64,000 nucleotides of DNA from JASLDZ01 sp964242625 (GCA_964242625.1 CAXTAO010000011.1:20619-84618), one strand, 5' to 3'. Shown: positions 55,317 through 63,767, counted from the first letter of the stretch. A program made the numbers and translations. Notes: a model not told the origin generated them from the sequence alone.

Positions 55317-56729
55317 TCACAGGTTGGCGCGCAGCCAGCCCGCGGCGCGGACCACCACGTTGCGCTCGTCGCCGTCGCGCGGGGCGACGTAGCGGGGCTG
55401 GGCGCGGCGCGTGCTGGCCGCCTCGCGCGGGCCGAACGCCGCCCGTTGCAGGACGCCCGCCGCCGAGCAGAAGGCCGCGCCCGCCGCCGCGTCGGCCAGG
55501 TGCGGCGCCCGGCGCGGACGGCCGAGCCGAACGGGGCGGTCGAACACGCGCTGGGCCACCTCGACCGCGCCGGTGAGCTGGCTGGCGCCCCCGCACAGCA
55601 CGACGCTGGCGGAAGGGTCCACCGGCGCGCCCGACTGGCGCAGCCGCTCGCGCAGGAGCTCCAGCGTCTCCTCCACCCGCGGCGCGATCACCCCCTTGAG
55701 GAGGGAGCGCGGGGCGACGACGGGGCCCGCGGCCGGGTCGTCGCCGCGGGGCGGCGCCTCGATCGTTTCGCGGTCCTCGTTGGCCGACGCGATGGCCGAG
55801 CCGTGCAGCGTCTTGATCCGCTCGGCCCCCGCGAGCGTGGTGGAGAGGCCGCGCGCGATGTCCTGGGTGACGTGGTGGCCGCCGACCGGCAGGCTGTCGA
55901 CGTGCAGGAGGCTGCCCTGGCCGAACACGGCGGTCGAGGTCGTGCCGCCGCCCATGTCGATGCAGATGCACCCGAGGTCCATCTCGTCGTCCTCGAGCGC
56001 GGCGAGCGCGGAGGCGAAAGGGGCCGCCACCACCCCCTCCAGCTGAAGGTGGGCGAGCTCCACCGCGTGCGACAGGGTGGCGTAGAAGGTCTCGGCGACG
56101 GTCACGACCAGGAGGTCGAGCGCCAGCACGCGGCCGAACATGTTGCGGGGGTCACGCACCCCGCGCGAGCCGTCCACCGACCAGGCGATCGGCAGGAGGT
56201 GGATGGCGCGGCGTCCGGGCAGGTGCGCCTGCGCCAGCGCCATCTGCAAGGCGCGGCCGAGGTCGCCGTCGCAGATCGGTCGCGCGCCCAGGCTCACCTG
56301 CGCGTTGATGCGGCAGCTCTGCAGCGCGCCGCCCGCAGTGGTCAGCACCACGCCCTGCACGGCCGCGCCCGACATAGCCTCCGCGCGCTCCACCGCCTGG
56401 GCGATCGCCGCGGCGGCCTCGTCCACGCTGACCACGCCCGCGCCGCGCACCCCGCGCGAGCGTACGTGAGCGACGCCCGCGACGGAGATCTCGCGGGTGT
56501 CGCGGTTGGCCCCCTCGGGCTTCATGATGAAGCAGCCGACCTTGGAGGCTCCGAGGTCGACGGCGGCGACCAGCGGCTGGCGGCCGCCGGTGAGCACCTT
56601 CAACCCGTCGCGCGCCGCGCGGCGCTCCCCGAGGCTCCTTACCCCGCCCGCATCCGCGCGCTCGGCCGATCCGCCCGCCCGCTCCGTCGACGCCGTCCGC
56701 GTCGCCGCCTGCCCCTGCATCCTGTTCAC
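55317..56729 (-). CDS. ftsA: cell-division protein FtsA
   Basis: Actin-fold membrane tether of FtsZ, about 470 aa. Phosphate-1 VAAVDLGASKVGCFI, phosphate-2 CIDMGGGTTSTAVF and adenosine-site VVLCGGASQLTGA are present, and the C-terminus ends in the amphipathic-type NVVVRAAGWLRANL membrane helix. An N-terminal extension of about 45 residues, Arg/Ala-rich, precedes the fold. The start is a GTG at 56729 overlapping the ftsQ stop (GTGA), or ATG 56720. Confidence 0.95.
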   Translation of the reverse strand: MNRMQGQAATRTASTERAGGSAERADAGGVRSLGERRAARDGLKVLTGGRQPLVAAVDLGASKVGCFIMKPEGANRDTREISVAGVAHVRSRGVRGAGVVSVDEAAAAIAQAVERAEAMSGAAVQGVVLTTAGGALQSCRINAQVSLGARPICDGDLGRALQMALAQAHLPGRRAIHLLPIAWSVDGSRGVRDPRNMFGRVLALDLLVVTVAETFYATLSHAVELAHLQLEGVVAAPFASALAALEDDEMDLGCICIDMGGGTTSTAVFGQGSLLHVDSLPVGGHHVTQDIARGLSTTLAGAERIKTLHGSAIASANEDRETIEAPPRGDDPAAGPVVAPRSLLKGVIAPRVEETLELLRERLRQSGAPVDPSASVVLCGGASQLTGAVEVAQRVFDRPVRLGRPRRAPHLADAAAGAAFCSAAGVLQRAAFGPREAASTRRAQPRYVAPRDGDERNVVVRAAGWLRANL

Positions 56730-57604
56730 ATCCCCTGCGCGAGCTGCGGCCCCGCGACGGGCGCAGGCGCGCCCGCCGTCCCGCTCCGGGGCCTGACGGT
56801 GACGAGGTCGGGGTCGCGCAGGTCGACCCGCGCGAAGCCGAGCTCCAGAAGGCGCGAGCGCCCGTCCAGCTGGTCGAGCTGGATCAGCGCCGCCTCCTCG
56901 TTCTGCGCCGGCAGCTGGATGATGCCGCCGTCCTTCAGCCGGAGGTCCCAGCGCCGCGCGTCCACGCGCACCAGCGCTTCCAGCCGTTCCATCAGCCGCG
57001 GCCGCGCGGCCACGAGCGGGATCACCGCCGCGGCCGCCTCGGGGGCGCCCTCCCCCACCACGAGCGGCAGGTCGGCAAAGCGGCCGGCGTCGGCCTCGGG
57101 GATGACGTGACCGTCCATGTCGATCACGCGGGCGAGGCCGCGGTCCTGCCAGACCGCAAGGCGTTGGCGCTCGCGCGCCGCGATGACCAGCGTGTCGGGA
57201 TAAAGGCGCGCGATGCGGGCCGAGCGTATCCAACCCACCCCCTCAACGCGCTCGCGCAGGGCGGGAAGGTCGAGGGCCACGATGGGCATGTCGCGCACCA
57301 CGCCCGCCGCGCGCAGCACGTCGGCCTCGGCGAAAGGGGAGATGCCCTCCAGCCGCACGCGCTCGAGCCTGAGCCCGGCGCGGCCCAGCGCCCCCGCCAC
57401 GCCCCGGCCCGCCGCCGCCTCGAGCTTGCCCATGCGGCCGCCGGTGCCGAGCGCCAGCGCGAGACCCGCCGCCAGCACCGCTCCCGCCAGCGCCGGCGCG
57501 ATCCGCGGGTCGAGGCCGGCTAGCGCCTTGCCGGCGGCGGGGCGGCGCGGGGCGGCGGGCTTGCGCCGACCCCCCGTCGATCGTCCCCGCGTCACCGCCG
57601 GCAT
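56726..57604 (-). CDS. ftsQ: cell-division protein FtsQ
   Basis: 292 aa bitopic divisome protein. A basic cytoplasmic N-terminus (RGRSTGGRRKPAAPRRPA), a membrane helix (about 40-58), a POTRA domain (LERVRLEGISPFAEADVL) and a beta domain with VDARRWDLRLKDGGIIQLP. ATG 57604 is preferred: GGAGG lies 7 nt upstream, and it overlaps ddl by 13 bp. Confidence 0.94.
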   Translation of the reverse strand: MPAVTRGRSTGGRRKPAAPRRPAAGKALAGLDPRIAPALAGAVLAAGLALALGTGGRMGKLEAAAGRGVAGALGRAGLRLERVRLEGISPFAEADVLRAAGVVRDMPIVALDLPALRERVEGVGWIRSARIARLYPDTLVIAARERQRLAVWQDRGLARVIDMDGHVIPEADAGRFADLPLVVGEGAPEAAAAVIPLVAARPRLMERLEALVRVDARRWDLRLKDGGIIQLPAQNEEAALIQLDQLDGRSRLLELGFARVDLRDPDLVTVRPRSGTAGAPAPVAGPQLAQGM

Positions 57605-58533
57605 GAAGCGTCCTCCACGAGCCAGAGCACCAGCCTGTCGTAGCTCCACCCCGCGTGGGCGGCCTGTTCGGGCGCGAGCGAGGTGGGGGTCATCCCCGGC
57701 TGGGTGTTGACCTCCAGCAAGACGAGATCGTCCTTAAGATCGTCATAACGCAGGTCGCTGCGGCTCACTCCGCGGCAACCCAGGGCTGCATGGGCGCGCT
57801 CGGACTGGCGCAGCGCGCGCTTGGTCACGGCGGGCGGCAGGTCGGCGGGCAACACGTGGCGCGAGCCGCCTTCGCCGTACTTGGCTTCATAGTCGTACCA
57901 GCCGCCCGCGGAGATGATGTCGGTCACCGCCAGCGCGCGGGGGCCGGACGCCTCGCCGACGACCGTGACGGCCAGCTCCCGACCCGCGACGTAGGGTTCG
58001 ACCAGCACCTCTTCGCCGTAGCGCCAGTCGTCGGCGCCCACCTCGGCGGGCGGGCGGTTCGCCCCCTCGCGCACGATGAACACCCCCACCGACGAGCCCT
58101 CGGCGTTGGGCTTGACCACGTAGGGCGGCTCCAGCACGTGGCGCGCGGCCACTTCCCGCCGAGGGTGCAGCCCGCCGCCGGGCGTGCGCACGCCCGCCGC
58201 CGCGAGCACCGCCTTCGCCTTGGTCTTGTCCGACGCCAGCGCCGAGGCCAGGACGCCCGAGTGGGTGTAGGCGATCTCCAGCGTCTCCAGGACGCCCTGG
58301 ACGCAGCCGTCCTCGCCCCAGACGCCGTGCAGCGCGTTGAACGCCACCTCCGGACGCAGGGCGGCCAGCACCGCGGCGAGGTCGCGCCCGGCGTCCACCG
58401 CGTGCACGTCCGCGCCCAGCCGCCCGAGCGCGTCGGCCACCCCAGCCCCCGTGGAGAGGCTGATCTCGCGCTCGGACGACACGCCTCCCATCAGGACGGC
58501 GATGCGGCGGCCGCTGAGCGGTTGGTCGGTCAT
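57592..58533 (-). CDS. ddl: D-alanine--D-alanine ligase
   Basis: ATP-grasp enzyme of 313 aa making D-Ala-D-Ala for peptidoglycan. N-terminal GGVSSEREISLSTGAGV, ATP-site VVKPNAEGSSVGVFIV and metal-site LEVNTQPGMTPTSLAPEQA are clear. Start ATG 58533. It is first of the ddl-ftsQ-ftsA run; murB is not adjacent because an arsR pair and other genes lie between. Confidence 0.96.
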   Translation of the reverse strand: MTDQPLSGRRIAVLMGGVSSEREISLSTGAGVADALGRLGADVHAVDAGRDLAAVLAALRPEVAFNALHGVWGEDGCVQGVLETLEIAYTHSGVLASALASDKTKAKAVLAAAGVRTPGGGLHPRREVAARHVLEPPYVVKPNAEGSSVGVFIVREGANRPPAEVGADDWRYGEEVLVEPYVAGRELAVTVVGEASGPRALAVTDIISAGGWYDYEAKYGEGGSRHVLPADLPPAVTKRALRQSERAHAALGCRGVSRSDLRYDDLKDDLVLLEVNTQPGMTPTSLAPEQAAHAGWSYDRLVLWLVEDASCRR

Positions 58534-58649
58534 GCGGGGCGCGCTCCGGCGGGTGAGGGCGAGCGCTTAGCGCGGCGACCGCGGCGCGCGGAAGCCCGCT
58601 GGCCGCGCGCCGCGCATATCCGCACGCACCGCGTCGGCAAGCCGGGCGC

Positions 58650-58678
58650 TTGCGTGCCGCCCAGGGCTCCGCTAGACA
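58650..58678 (+). promoter_or_regulatory. candidate promoter of a leaderless arsR
   Basis: TTGCGT (58650-58655) and TAGACA (58673-58678) are 17 nt apart. Transcription would begin close to 58685, at or next to the arsR ATG at 58688. No ribosome-binding site precedes that ATG. Both hexamers are only partial matches. Confidence 0.35.
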
Positions 58679-58679
58679 C

Positions 58680-58695
58680 TGAACCGAATGGTTCA
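58680..58695. promoter_or_regulatory. palindromic operator overlapping the arsR start codon
   Basis: TGAACC-GAAT-GGTTCA, a perfect 6-bp inverted repeat; the arsR ATG (58688-58690) lies inside it. This is the expected size and place for autorepression by an ArsR-type dimer. Confidence 0.6.
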
Positions 58696-59035
58696 CCTTC
58701 AATCTCCGGGTCCGCTTGACGCCTCCTTCGCCGCCCTGTCGGACGCGACGCGGCGCGGCGTGTTGGAGCGGCTGGGCCGCGAGGACGCCTCCATCACCGA
58801 GCTGGCCTCCAGCTTCCGCATGACGCTGACGGGCATGAAGAAGCACGTGGGCGTGCTGGAAGCGGCGGGGCTGGTCGCCACCCGCAAGGTGGGGCGGGTG
58901 CGGACCTGCACGCTGGGGCCCCGCCCGCTCGCCGAGGAGACCGCGTGGCTGGAGCGCCACCGCCGGCTCTGGGCTTCCCGCTTCGACGACCTGGACGGCG
59001 TTCTCGAAGACCTCAAGCCGAAGGAGACGATGTGA
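58688..59035 (+). CDS. ArsR-family regulator of the SRPBCC pair
   Basis: 115 aa winged helix: LDASFAALSDATRRGVLERLG, then MTLTGMKKHVGVLEAAGLV recognition helix and the wing VATRKVGRVRTCTLGP. No metal-binding Cys pair, so it is the metabolite or stress type that is usually paired with an AHSA1/SRPBCC gene. It appears leaderless with its ATG inside the operator. It overlaps the next gene by 1 bp. Confidence 0.92.
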   Translation: MVHLQSPGPLDASFAALSDATRRGVLERLGREDASITELASSFRMTLTGMKKHVGVLEAAGLVATRKVGRVRTCTLGPRPLAEETAWLERHRRLWASRFDDLDGVLEDLKPKETM

Positions 59036-59535
59036 TGGGCGTCACGAACACCGCCGACCGCGAGACGCGGGTGGAGCGGACCTCCGACCGCGAGCTCACC
59101 ATCACGCGCAGCTTCTCGAGCCCACCCGCCGACGTCTGGCGCGCGTGGACCACGCCCGAGCTCCTCTTGAAGTGGTGGGCGCCCAAGTCGTTCGGCGTGC
59201 AGTTCGTCTCGTGCGAGGCCGACGTGCGCCCGGGCGGATCGTACCGCTTCGTGATGAGCCACCCCTCGCACGCGGAGCCCATGGCCTTCTTCGGCCGCTA
59301 CCTGGAGGCCGAGCCGCCCCGGCGCCTGGTGTGGACCAACGAGGAGGCGGGCGACGACGGGCAGGTCTCCACCGTCACCTTCGAGGACGCGGACGGCGGC
59401 ACGCGCCTCGTCATGCGCGAACTCTACCCCACCAAGGCGGCGCTCGATGAGGCGATCGCCTCCCAGGCCACCAGCGGCTTCAGCGAGACCTTCGACCAGC
59501 TGGACGACTTCCTGGCAGCCCCCAGGCACCCGTGA
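59035..59535 (+). CDS. SRPBCC/AHSA1 domain protein
   Basis: 166 aa. The START-like fold is recognised by ITRSFSSPPADVWRAWTTPELLLKWWAP, SYRFVMSHPS and the C-terminal SGFSETFDQLDDFLA. Such proteins bind hydrophobic ligands; the actual ligand is unknown. ATG 59035 has AAGGAG 8 nt upstream, within the end of arsR. ArsR-SRPBCC gene pairs are widespread and normally autoregulated. Confidence 0.92.
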   Translation: MGVTNTADRETRVERTSDRELTITRSFSSPPADVWRAWTTPELLLKWWAPKSFGVQFVSCEADVRPGGSYRFVMSHPSHAEPMAFFGRYLEAEPPRRLVWTNEEAGDDGQVSTVTFEDADGGTRLVMRELYPTKAALDEAIASQATSGFSETFDQLDDFLAAPRHP

Positions 59536-59691
59536 GGCCGCAGCCCCTGGCCGTCGCCGCGCGCCACGGCGACCTTCCGTGAGCGGGCGCTTGTGACGTC
59601 AGCCATGGCTGGTGGGCGGACCTTCCGCCGATCACGAGCCCATCGTCCTTAGATGCTCGTCGGAGTCGGTGAGGCGCAGACCCGATCGCGG

Positions 59692-59955
59692 CTAACGGGC
59701 GGGCTCGGCCGACGGCTCGACCCCATGGTCGAACGCGAACTGCGCCGCCCCTTCGAGCCGAGCGCGGATTTGCTGATGTACGCTCTGGCCCAGCTCGGGC
59801 TTGCCTGGATGGGTGAACTCAGTGTCGACCAAGATCCCGCGTAGCGTGGAGAGCAGGCGTGGTTGCTCGATCGCCAGCGCGCGCAGGAGGGCGTCGAGGA
59901 GCCGCTCCTGAGCAAGCGCGCGCACGTCGCCGTGGTCGGCGTCCTCATCCTGCAT
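59692..59955 (-). CDS. hypothetical protein, last of a small-ORF cluster
   Basis: 87 aa, MQDEDADHGDVRALAQERLL, acidic and mostly helical. It is not recognised. AGAGGA is 8 nt before the ATG, and it overlaps the end of the 66-aa gene by 11 bp, so it looks co-translated. Codon use is like the neighbours. The opposite-strand frame here has no ribosome-binding site. Between the SRPBCC gene and this one, 59536-59691 holds nothing recognised. Confidence 0.6.
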   Translation of the reverse strand: MQDEDADHGDVRALAQERLLDALLRALAIEQPRLLSTLRGILVDTEFTHPGKPELGQSVHQQIRARLEGAAQFAFDHGVEPSAEPAR

Positions 59956-60145
59956 CGTTGGGTCCTCTCGAGGCTACGAGCTCAGCTCCGGCCGGTGTGA
60001 TGCGCCAACCCTGACGGTCGCGGACGGCCAGGCCATTTTCGGTGAGCGCGCGCGCGTCGGCGATGTTGATCCAGTCCACCGCCTCCCCCGACGCCTTGCG
60101 GGCGAGGTTCTCGAGCGCGGAGCGCTGGCCCGCGGTCAGCGCCAC
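59945..60145 (-). CDS. small winged-helix-like hypothetical protein
   Basis: 66 aa, with NIADARALTENGLAVRDRQG and WRITPAGAELVA, a pattern like a compact winged helix (helix, recognition-type helix, wing). Could be a small DNA-binding protein; no named family. GTG start directly after the coiled-coil gene stop. Confidence 0.55.
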   Translation of the reverse strand: MALTAGQRSALENLARKASGEAVDWINIADARALTENGLAVRDRQGWRITPAGAELVASRGPNDAG

Positions 60146-60331
60146 CTACTGTCCACCCGCGAGCGGGTTGGGGGCTCGAGCCGCCGCACGGCGCGCCCCA
60201 TCGTGCTCGAGGCGCTCGCGCAGGCGATCGATCTCGGCCTGGAGGTCGCTGACGTCGCCCTGCAGCTGGGCGACGCGCGCTTTGAGGTAGCCGTTCTCCT
60301 GCTGAAGGCGGGCCGCGTCGACGTCGGTCAT
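60146..60331 (-). CDS. small coiled-coil protein
   Basis: 61 aa. ARLQQENGYLKARVAQLQGD and continuing heptads through about residue 45 give a clear leucine-rich coiled coil, then an Ala/Pro tail. Likely a dimerising adaptor. The ATG overlaps the stop of the 69-aa gene (ATGA); it is directly followed by the winged-helix-like gene. Confidence 0.6.
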   Translation of the reverse strand: MTDVDAARLQQENGYLKARVAQLQGDVSDLQAEIDRLRERLEHDGARRAAARAPNPLAGGQ

Positions 60332-60537
60332 TTCGCGGCCTTGCGGGCGCGGATGACGGCGCGCAGCAGGACAGCCCGTCGCGCGGGCACGCCAGCCTTC
60401 GCCAGTTCACGTTGCGCGCCGGCCAGCACCTCGCCACGGTGGCGATCGCCGAGCGCCCAGCTCTCCGCGCGCACCTCGGCGGGCGAAATCCACTGCGCAC
60501 GCGTCCAGCCGGTGAGCCGGCCCCACAGCGACACCAC
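60328..60537 (-). CDS. small basic hypothetical protein, first of a small-ORF cluster
   Basis: 69 aa, basic, Trp- and Arg-rich, starting VSLWGRLTGWTRAQWISPAE. Not recognised. Two GTG codons (60537, 60534) can serve as start; GAGG lies upstream. Translation-coupled to the coiled-coil gene. The four-gene cluster has the compact layout of phage or mobile-element accessory genes, but no phage gene is nearby. Confidence 0.5.
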   Translation of the reverse strand: MVSLWGRLTGWTRAQWISPAEVRAESWALGDRHRGEVLAGAQRELAKAGVPARRAVLLRAVIRARKAAK

Positions 60538-60970
60538 CGCTTAGCGCCTCAGGGTTCCTCGCAAGCCCAGAAGGTCAGGAAGGATGGGCCGGAACGCCGG
60601 GCCCGTCGAACGAGGGTCGGTGAGGACGCCGAGGGGCCGAGTAGGCGTAGGGGAGGCGGACATGACGTCCTTTCACGCCACCCATCGCCGCAGGCAGCGG
60701 CTATCGGGTGACGGTCTACACTTAGGCGCTTGCGACCTGTTTCCACAGTAGCGTCGCGCGGCGGTCTCGTTGCGCGAGGCGGGCGCCCCTCGCTCGCTCT
60801 CGGCTATGCGCTGCACCCGTGGCCGTCGCCGGCCCGCACGGCCGTGCAGGCGCAGGGATTGAAGCGACGCTATGCAGGGGGCGCCTCGACCCCACGAACA
60901 AAGGCTCGGCGCGACGGCTTGAACGTCCGACATGGGTCGAGAGCGGACGTTCAGCGCTCCGATCCCGCCG
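60538..60970. other. 433-bp stretch without a supported gene
   Basis: Frames exist on both strands but none has a ribosome-binding site, good start or family similarity, and the predicted peptides are low-complexity. The right end carries a REP-like palindrome. A promoter for the small-ORF cluster should be at the left end; I see no clear hexamers. Confidence 0.45.
60920..60953. repeat. REP-like palindromic element downstream of murB
   Basis: Perfect 10-bp arms TGAACGTCCG / CGGACGTTCA around a 14-nt loop (ACATGGGTCGAGAG). Elements of this form, with CGTCCG arms and a TGGGTC-type loop, are repeated in many alphaproteobacterial genomes and give spurious small ORFs. Lies 18 nt past the murB stop and could also terminate it. 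Copy number cannot be checked here. Confidence 0.55.
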
Positions 60971-61900
60971 TCAGCGTCGGCCGACCCGCTTCACCTCCCA
61001 CTCGAGTTCCACCCCCTGCCCCGCCCGCACGTCGGCGCGGACGGCTTCGCCGAGCGCCTCCAGGTCGGCGGCGGTAGCCTCGCCGGGGTTGATCAGGAAG
61101 TTGGCGTGCTGGGGGGAGAACAGGGCGCCGCGGCCCGTCTCCCGGCGCAGGCGGCCGCGCCAGCCGGCCTGATCCACGCACCGCCAGGCGGAGAGCTTGG
61201 TCCCGTCCGGCGCGACGGGGTTCTTGAAGGTGGAGCCGCCGGTCTTCTCGCGGATGGGCTGGCTCGCCTCGCGCCGGGCGGTGATCGCCTCCATGCGCGC
61301 CGCCATCGCCGCCGGGTCGTCGGGCGCGCCCTGGAACAGCGCGCCGGTGAAGAGGAGCCACCGGACGTCCAACGCGTCGGCATGGCGGTAGCTGTAGCCC
61401 ATGTCGGCGTTGGAGAGGGTCACCGCCTCGCCCGCGCGGGTGAGGGCGTGGGCCTCGACCAGCACCTCGCGCGTCTCCTGGCCGTAGCAGCCGGCGTTCA
61501 TGACGATCGCGCCGCCGATCGCGCCCGGCACGCCGGTGTAGAACTCGAGCCCCGCGATCCCCGCCTCCCCCGCCGTTCGCGCCACGGCCGCATCCAGCGC
61601 CGCGGCGCCCGCCCGGACGCGATGGCCGGGCAGCGCCTCCACCGCGGCGAAGGGCTTGCCGAGGCGCACCACCACGCCCTCCACCCCGCCGTCGCGCACC
61701 AGCGTGTTGGAGCCGACGCCAAGCGGCAGCACGGGCACGCCGGGATCGAGCCCGCGGAGGAAGCCCGCGAGGTCCTCGGCGTCGGCGGGCAGGAACAGCA
61801 CGTCCGCCGGCCCGCCCACGCGCAGCCAGGTGTAGGGGGCCAGCGGCGCGTCGAGGGCCAACCGCCCGCGGACGGCGGGCAGCCGGTCGCGCCAGCTCAC
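60971..61900 (-). CDS. murB: UDP-N-acetylenolpyruvoylglucosamine reductase
   Basis: FAD enzyme making UDP-MurNAc, 309 aa. FAD motifs LGVGSNTLVRDGG and GVPGAIGGAIVMNAGCYGQE, the YSYRHAD stretch, GGSTFKNPVAPDG, and HANFLINPG near the end. Type II layout. GTG 61900 overlaps the GFA gene stop (GTGA). It is separated from murC by that gene. Confidence 0.95.
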   Translation of the reverse strand: MSWRDRLPAVRGRLALDAPLAPYTWLRVGGPADVLFLPADAEDLAGFLRGLDPGVPVLPLGVGSNTLVRDGGVEGVVVRLGKPFAAVEALPGHRVRAGAAALDAAVARTAGEAGIAGLEFYTGVPGAIGGAIVMNAGCYGQETREVLVEAHALTRAGEAVTLSNADMGYSYRHADALDVRWLLFTGALFQGAPDDPAAMAARMEAITARREASQPIREKTGGSTFKNPVAPDGTKLSAWRCVDQAGWRGRLRRETGRGALFSPQHANFLINPGEATAADLEALGEAVRADVRAGQGVELEWEVKRVGRR

Positions 61901-62343
61901 CCCTCGCCCTGCAGGCTGCGGAAGCCGGGATCGTGCACGGCCGAGTCCGGGCTCTCCCCCGTGCGGCGCTCGGGCAGGCCGTCGGCGAGGCGCAACCAGG
62001 AGAGCCGGCTCTCCACGCCGAAGTGGCCCAGCGTCAGCGGGGCCTGCTCGGGATGGTCGAGGCTTCCGGTGGTGACCTCGATGGCGTCGCGGTTGGCGTA
62101 GGCGAAGGTGAGCGGCGTGCCGCAGTCGCGGCAGAAGCCGCGCTCGCCGATGGTCGAGCTGTGGAAGATCGCGGGCGCGCCCCGCGTCCAGGTCAACTCG
62201 CTCTTCTTCAAGCCGGACAGGGCGGCGAACACGCCGCCGGTGGCGCGCTGGCACATGCGGCAGTGGCAGAACTCGGTCTTGGGCGTAACCGCGAGCGCGT
62301 AGCGCACCGCGCCGCACTGGCAGCCGCCGGTGAGCGCGGTCAC
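61897..62343 (-). CDS. GFA-family (glutathione-dependent formaldehyde-activating-like) protein
   Basis: 148 aa zinc-binding fold. Cysteines are in GGCQCGAVRY, FCHCRMCQRATGG and FCRDCGTPL, the full GFA set. Many GFA proteins are not formaldehyde enzymes; this one is unassigned. GTG 62343 overlaps the murC stop (GTGA) and its own stop overlaps murB, so it is translation-coupled on both sides inside the mur cluster, an unusual position. Confidence 0.9.
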   Translation of the reverse strand: MTALTGGCQCGAVRYALAVTPKTEFCHCRMCQRATGGVFAALSGLKKSELTWTRGAPAIFHSSTIGERGFCRDCGTPLTFAYANRDAIEVTTGSLDHPEQAPLTLGHFGVESRLSWLRLADGLPERRTGESPDSAVHDPGFRSLQGEG

Positions 62344-63767
62344 GCCGCCAGCCCCTCCAGCTGGGCGGGAAGCGCGTAGGCCCAACTCGTGATGTCGCCG
62401 GCGCCCAGGCAGACGACCAGGTCGCCGGGCTTCGTCTCGGCGGCGACGAGGCGCGGAAGGGCGGTGACGCTCTCCAGCGGCACCACGTGGCGGTGGCCGT
62501 AGCGGCGCAGCCCTTCCACCAGGGCGTCGCGGTCGGCCCCCTCGATCGGCGCCTCGCCCGCGGCGTAGACGTCGGCCACGATCACCGTGTCGGCGTCATG
62601 GAAAGCGGCGGAGAACTCGGGCAGGAGGTCGCGCAGGCGCGAGTAGCGGTGCGGCTGCACCACGGCGATCACCCGCCCCTCGCCCCCGGCCTGCACCTCG
62701 CGCGCGGCGGCCAGCACGGCGGCGATCTCCACGGGATGGTGGCCGTAGTCGTCGACCACGCGCACGCCCCGCGCGACGCCCGTGGTGGTGAAGCGCCGCT
62801 TCACCCCGCCGAAGCCCGCGAGCCCACGCCGGACCGCCTCCTCGCCGAGCCCCAGCTCGCGCGCCACGGCGAGCGCCGCGCAGGCGTTGAGGACGTTGTG
62901 GCGCCCGGTCATGGGCAGGCGCAGCCCCGCCCAGGTCTCGGCCTCGCCTTCGCGCGGCGAGAGGCGCACGTCGAAGTCGGCCCCGTCCGGCCCCATGTCG
63001 ATGCGCACGGCGCGCACCTCGGCCTGGGGGCTCGTGCCGTATGTGACGAGCCGGCGGTTCTGCACCCGCGCCGCCAGCGCCTGCACCTCCGGATGGTCGA
63101 GGCAGACGGCGGCGAAGCCGTAGAACGGGATGTTCTCCACGAAATCGCAGAAGGCGCGCCGCACCGCGTCGAAGTCGCCGTAGTGGTCCAGGTGCTCGGG
63201 GTCGATGTTGGTGACCACCGCCACGGTGGACTTGAGCCGGAGGAACGAGCCGTCGCTCTCGTCCGCCTCCACCACGATCCAGTCGCCGTCGCCCACCTTG
63301 GCGTTGGTGCCGTAGGCGTTGATGATGCCGCCGTTCACCACCGTGGGATCGAGGCCGCCCGCGTCCAGGAGGGCGGCGATCATGGAGGTGGTGGTGGTCT
63401 TGCCGTGGGTGCCGCCGACGGCCACCGACGACTGCAGCCGCATCAGCTCGGCCAGCATCTCGGCGCGCCGCACTACGGGGATGCGGCGCTCGCGCGCGGC
63501 GGCGTACTCGGGGTTGTCGGGCTTGATGGCGGTGGAGACCACCACGGCGGAGGCGCCGTCGACGTTGCCGGCCTGGTGGCCGACGTGAATGGCCGCGCCC
63601 AGGGCTTCCAGCCGCTCGGTGTTGGCCGAAGCGCGGGCGTCAGAGCCCGAGACGGCGTAGCCCAGCCCCAGCAGGATCTCGGCGATGCCGCTCATGCCGA
63701 TGCCGCCGATCCCGATGAAGTGCACGGGGCCGAGGTCGAAGGGGATGGGGCGCTGCTTGGGCGGCAT
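62340..63767 (-). CDS. murC: UDP-N-acetylmuramate--L-alanine ligase
   Basis: Cytoplasmic Mur ligase of 475 aa. N-terminal Rossmann FIGIGGIGMSGIAEIL, ATP loop GGTHGKTTTTSM, metal-site EADESDGSFL, and NIDPEHLDHYGDF, plus DDYGHHPVEIAAVL. ATG 63767 gives the family N-terminus; a GTG at 63788 is possible. No Shine-Dalgarno is seen for either. murG, usual upstream neighbour, is not within the 233 bp to the window end. Confidence 0.96.
   Translation of the reverse strand: MPPKQRPIPFDLGPVHFIGIGGIGMSGIAEILLGLGYAVSGSDARASANTERLEALGAAIHVGHQAGNVDGASAVVVSTAIKPDNPEYAAARERRIPVVRRAEMLAELMRLQSSVAVGGTHGKTTTTSMIAALLDAGGLDPTVVNGGIINAYGTNAKVGDGDWIVVEADESDGSFLRLKSTVAVVTNIDPEHLDHYGDFDAVRRAFCDFVENIPFYGFAAVCLDHPEVQALAARVQNRRLVTYGTSPQAEVRAVRIDMGPDGADFDVRLSPREGEAETWAGLRLPMTGRHNVLNACAALAVARELGLGEEAVRRGLAGFGGVKRRFTTTGVARGVRVVDDYGHHPVEIAAVLAAAREVQAGGEGRVIAVVQPHRYSRLRDLLPEFSAAFHDADTVIVADVYAAGEAPIEGADRDALVEGLRRYGHRHVVPLESVTALPRLVAAETKPGDLVVCLGAGDITSWAYALPAQLEGLAA

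Noticed and set aside
60538..60560. GGAAC box before the small-ORF cluster
   Set aside because: The sequence 16 or 17 nt downstream is GTGG/TGGT, not CGTT or GGTT, so it is not an EcfG-type promoter.
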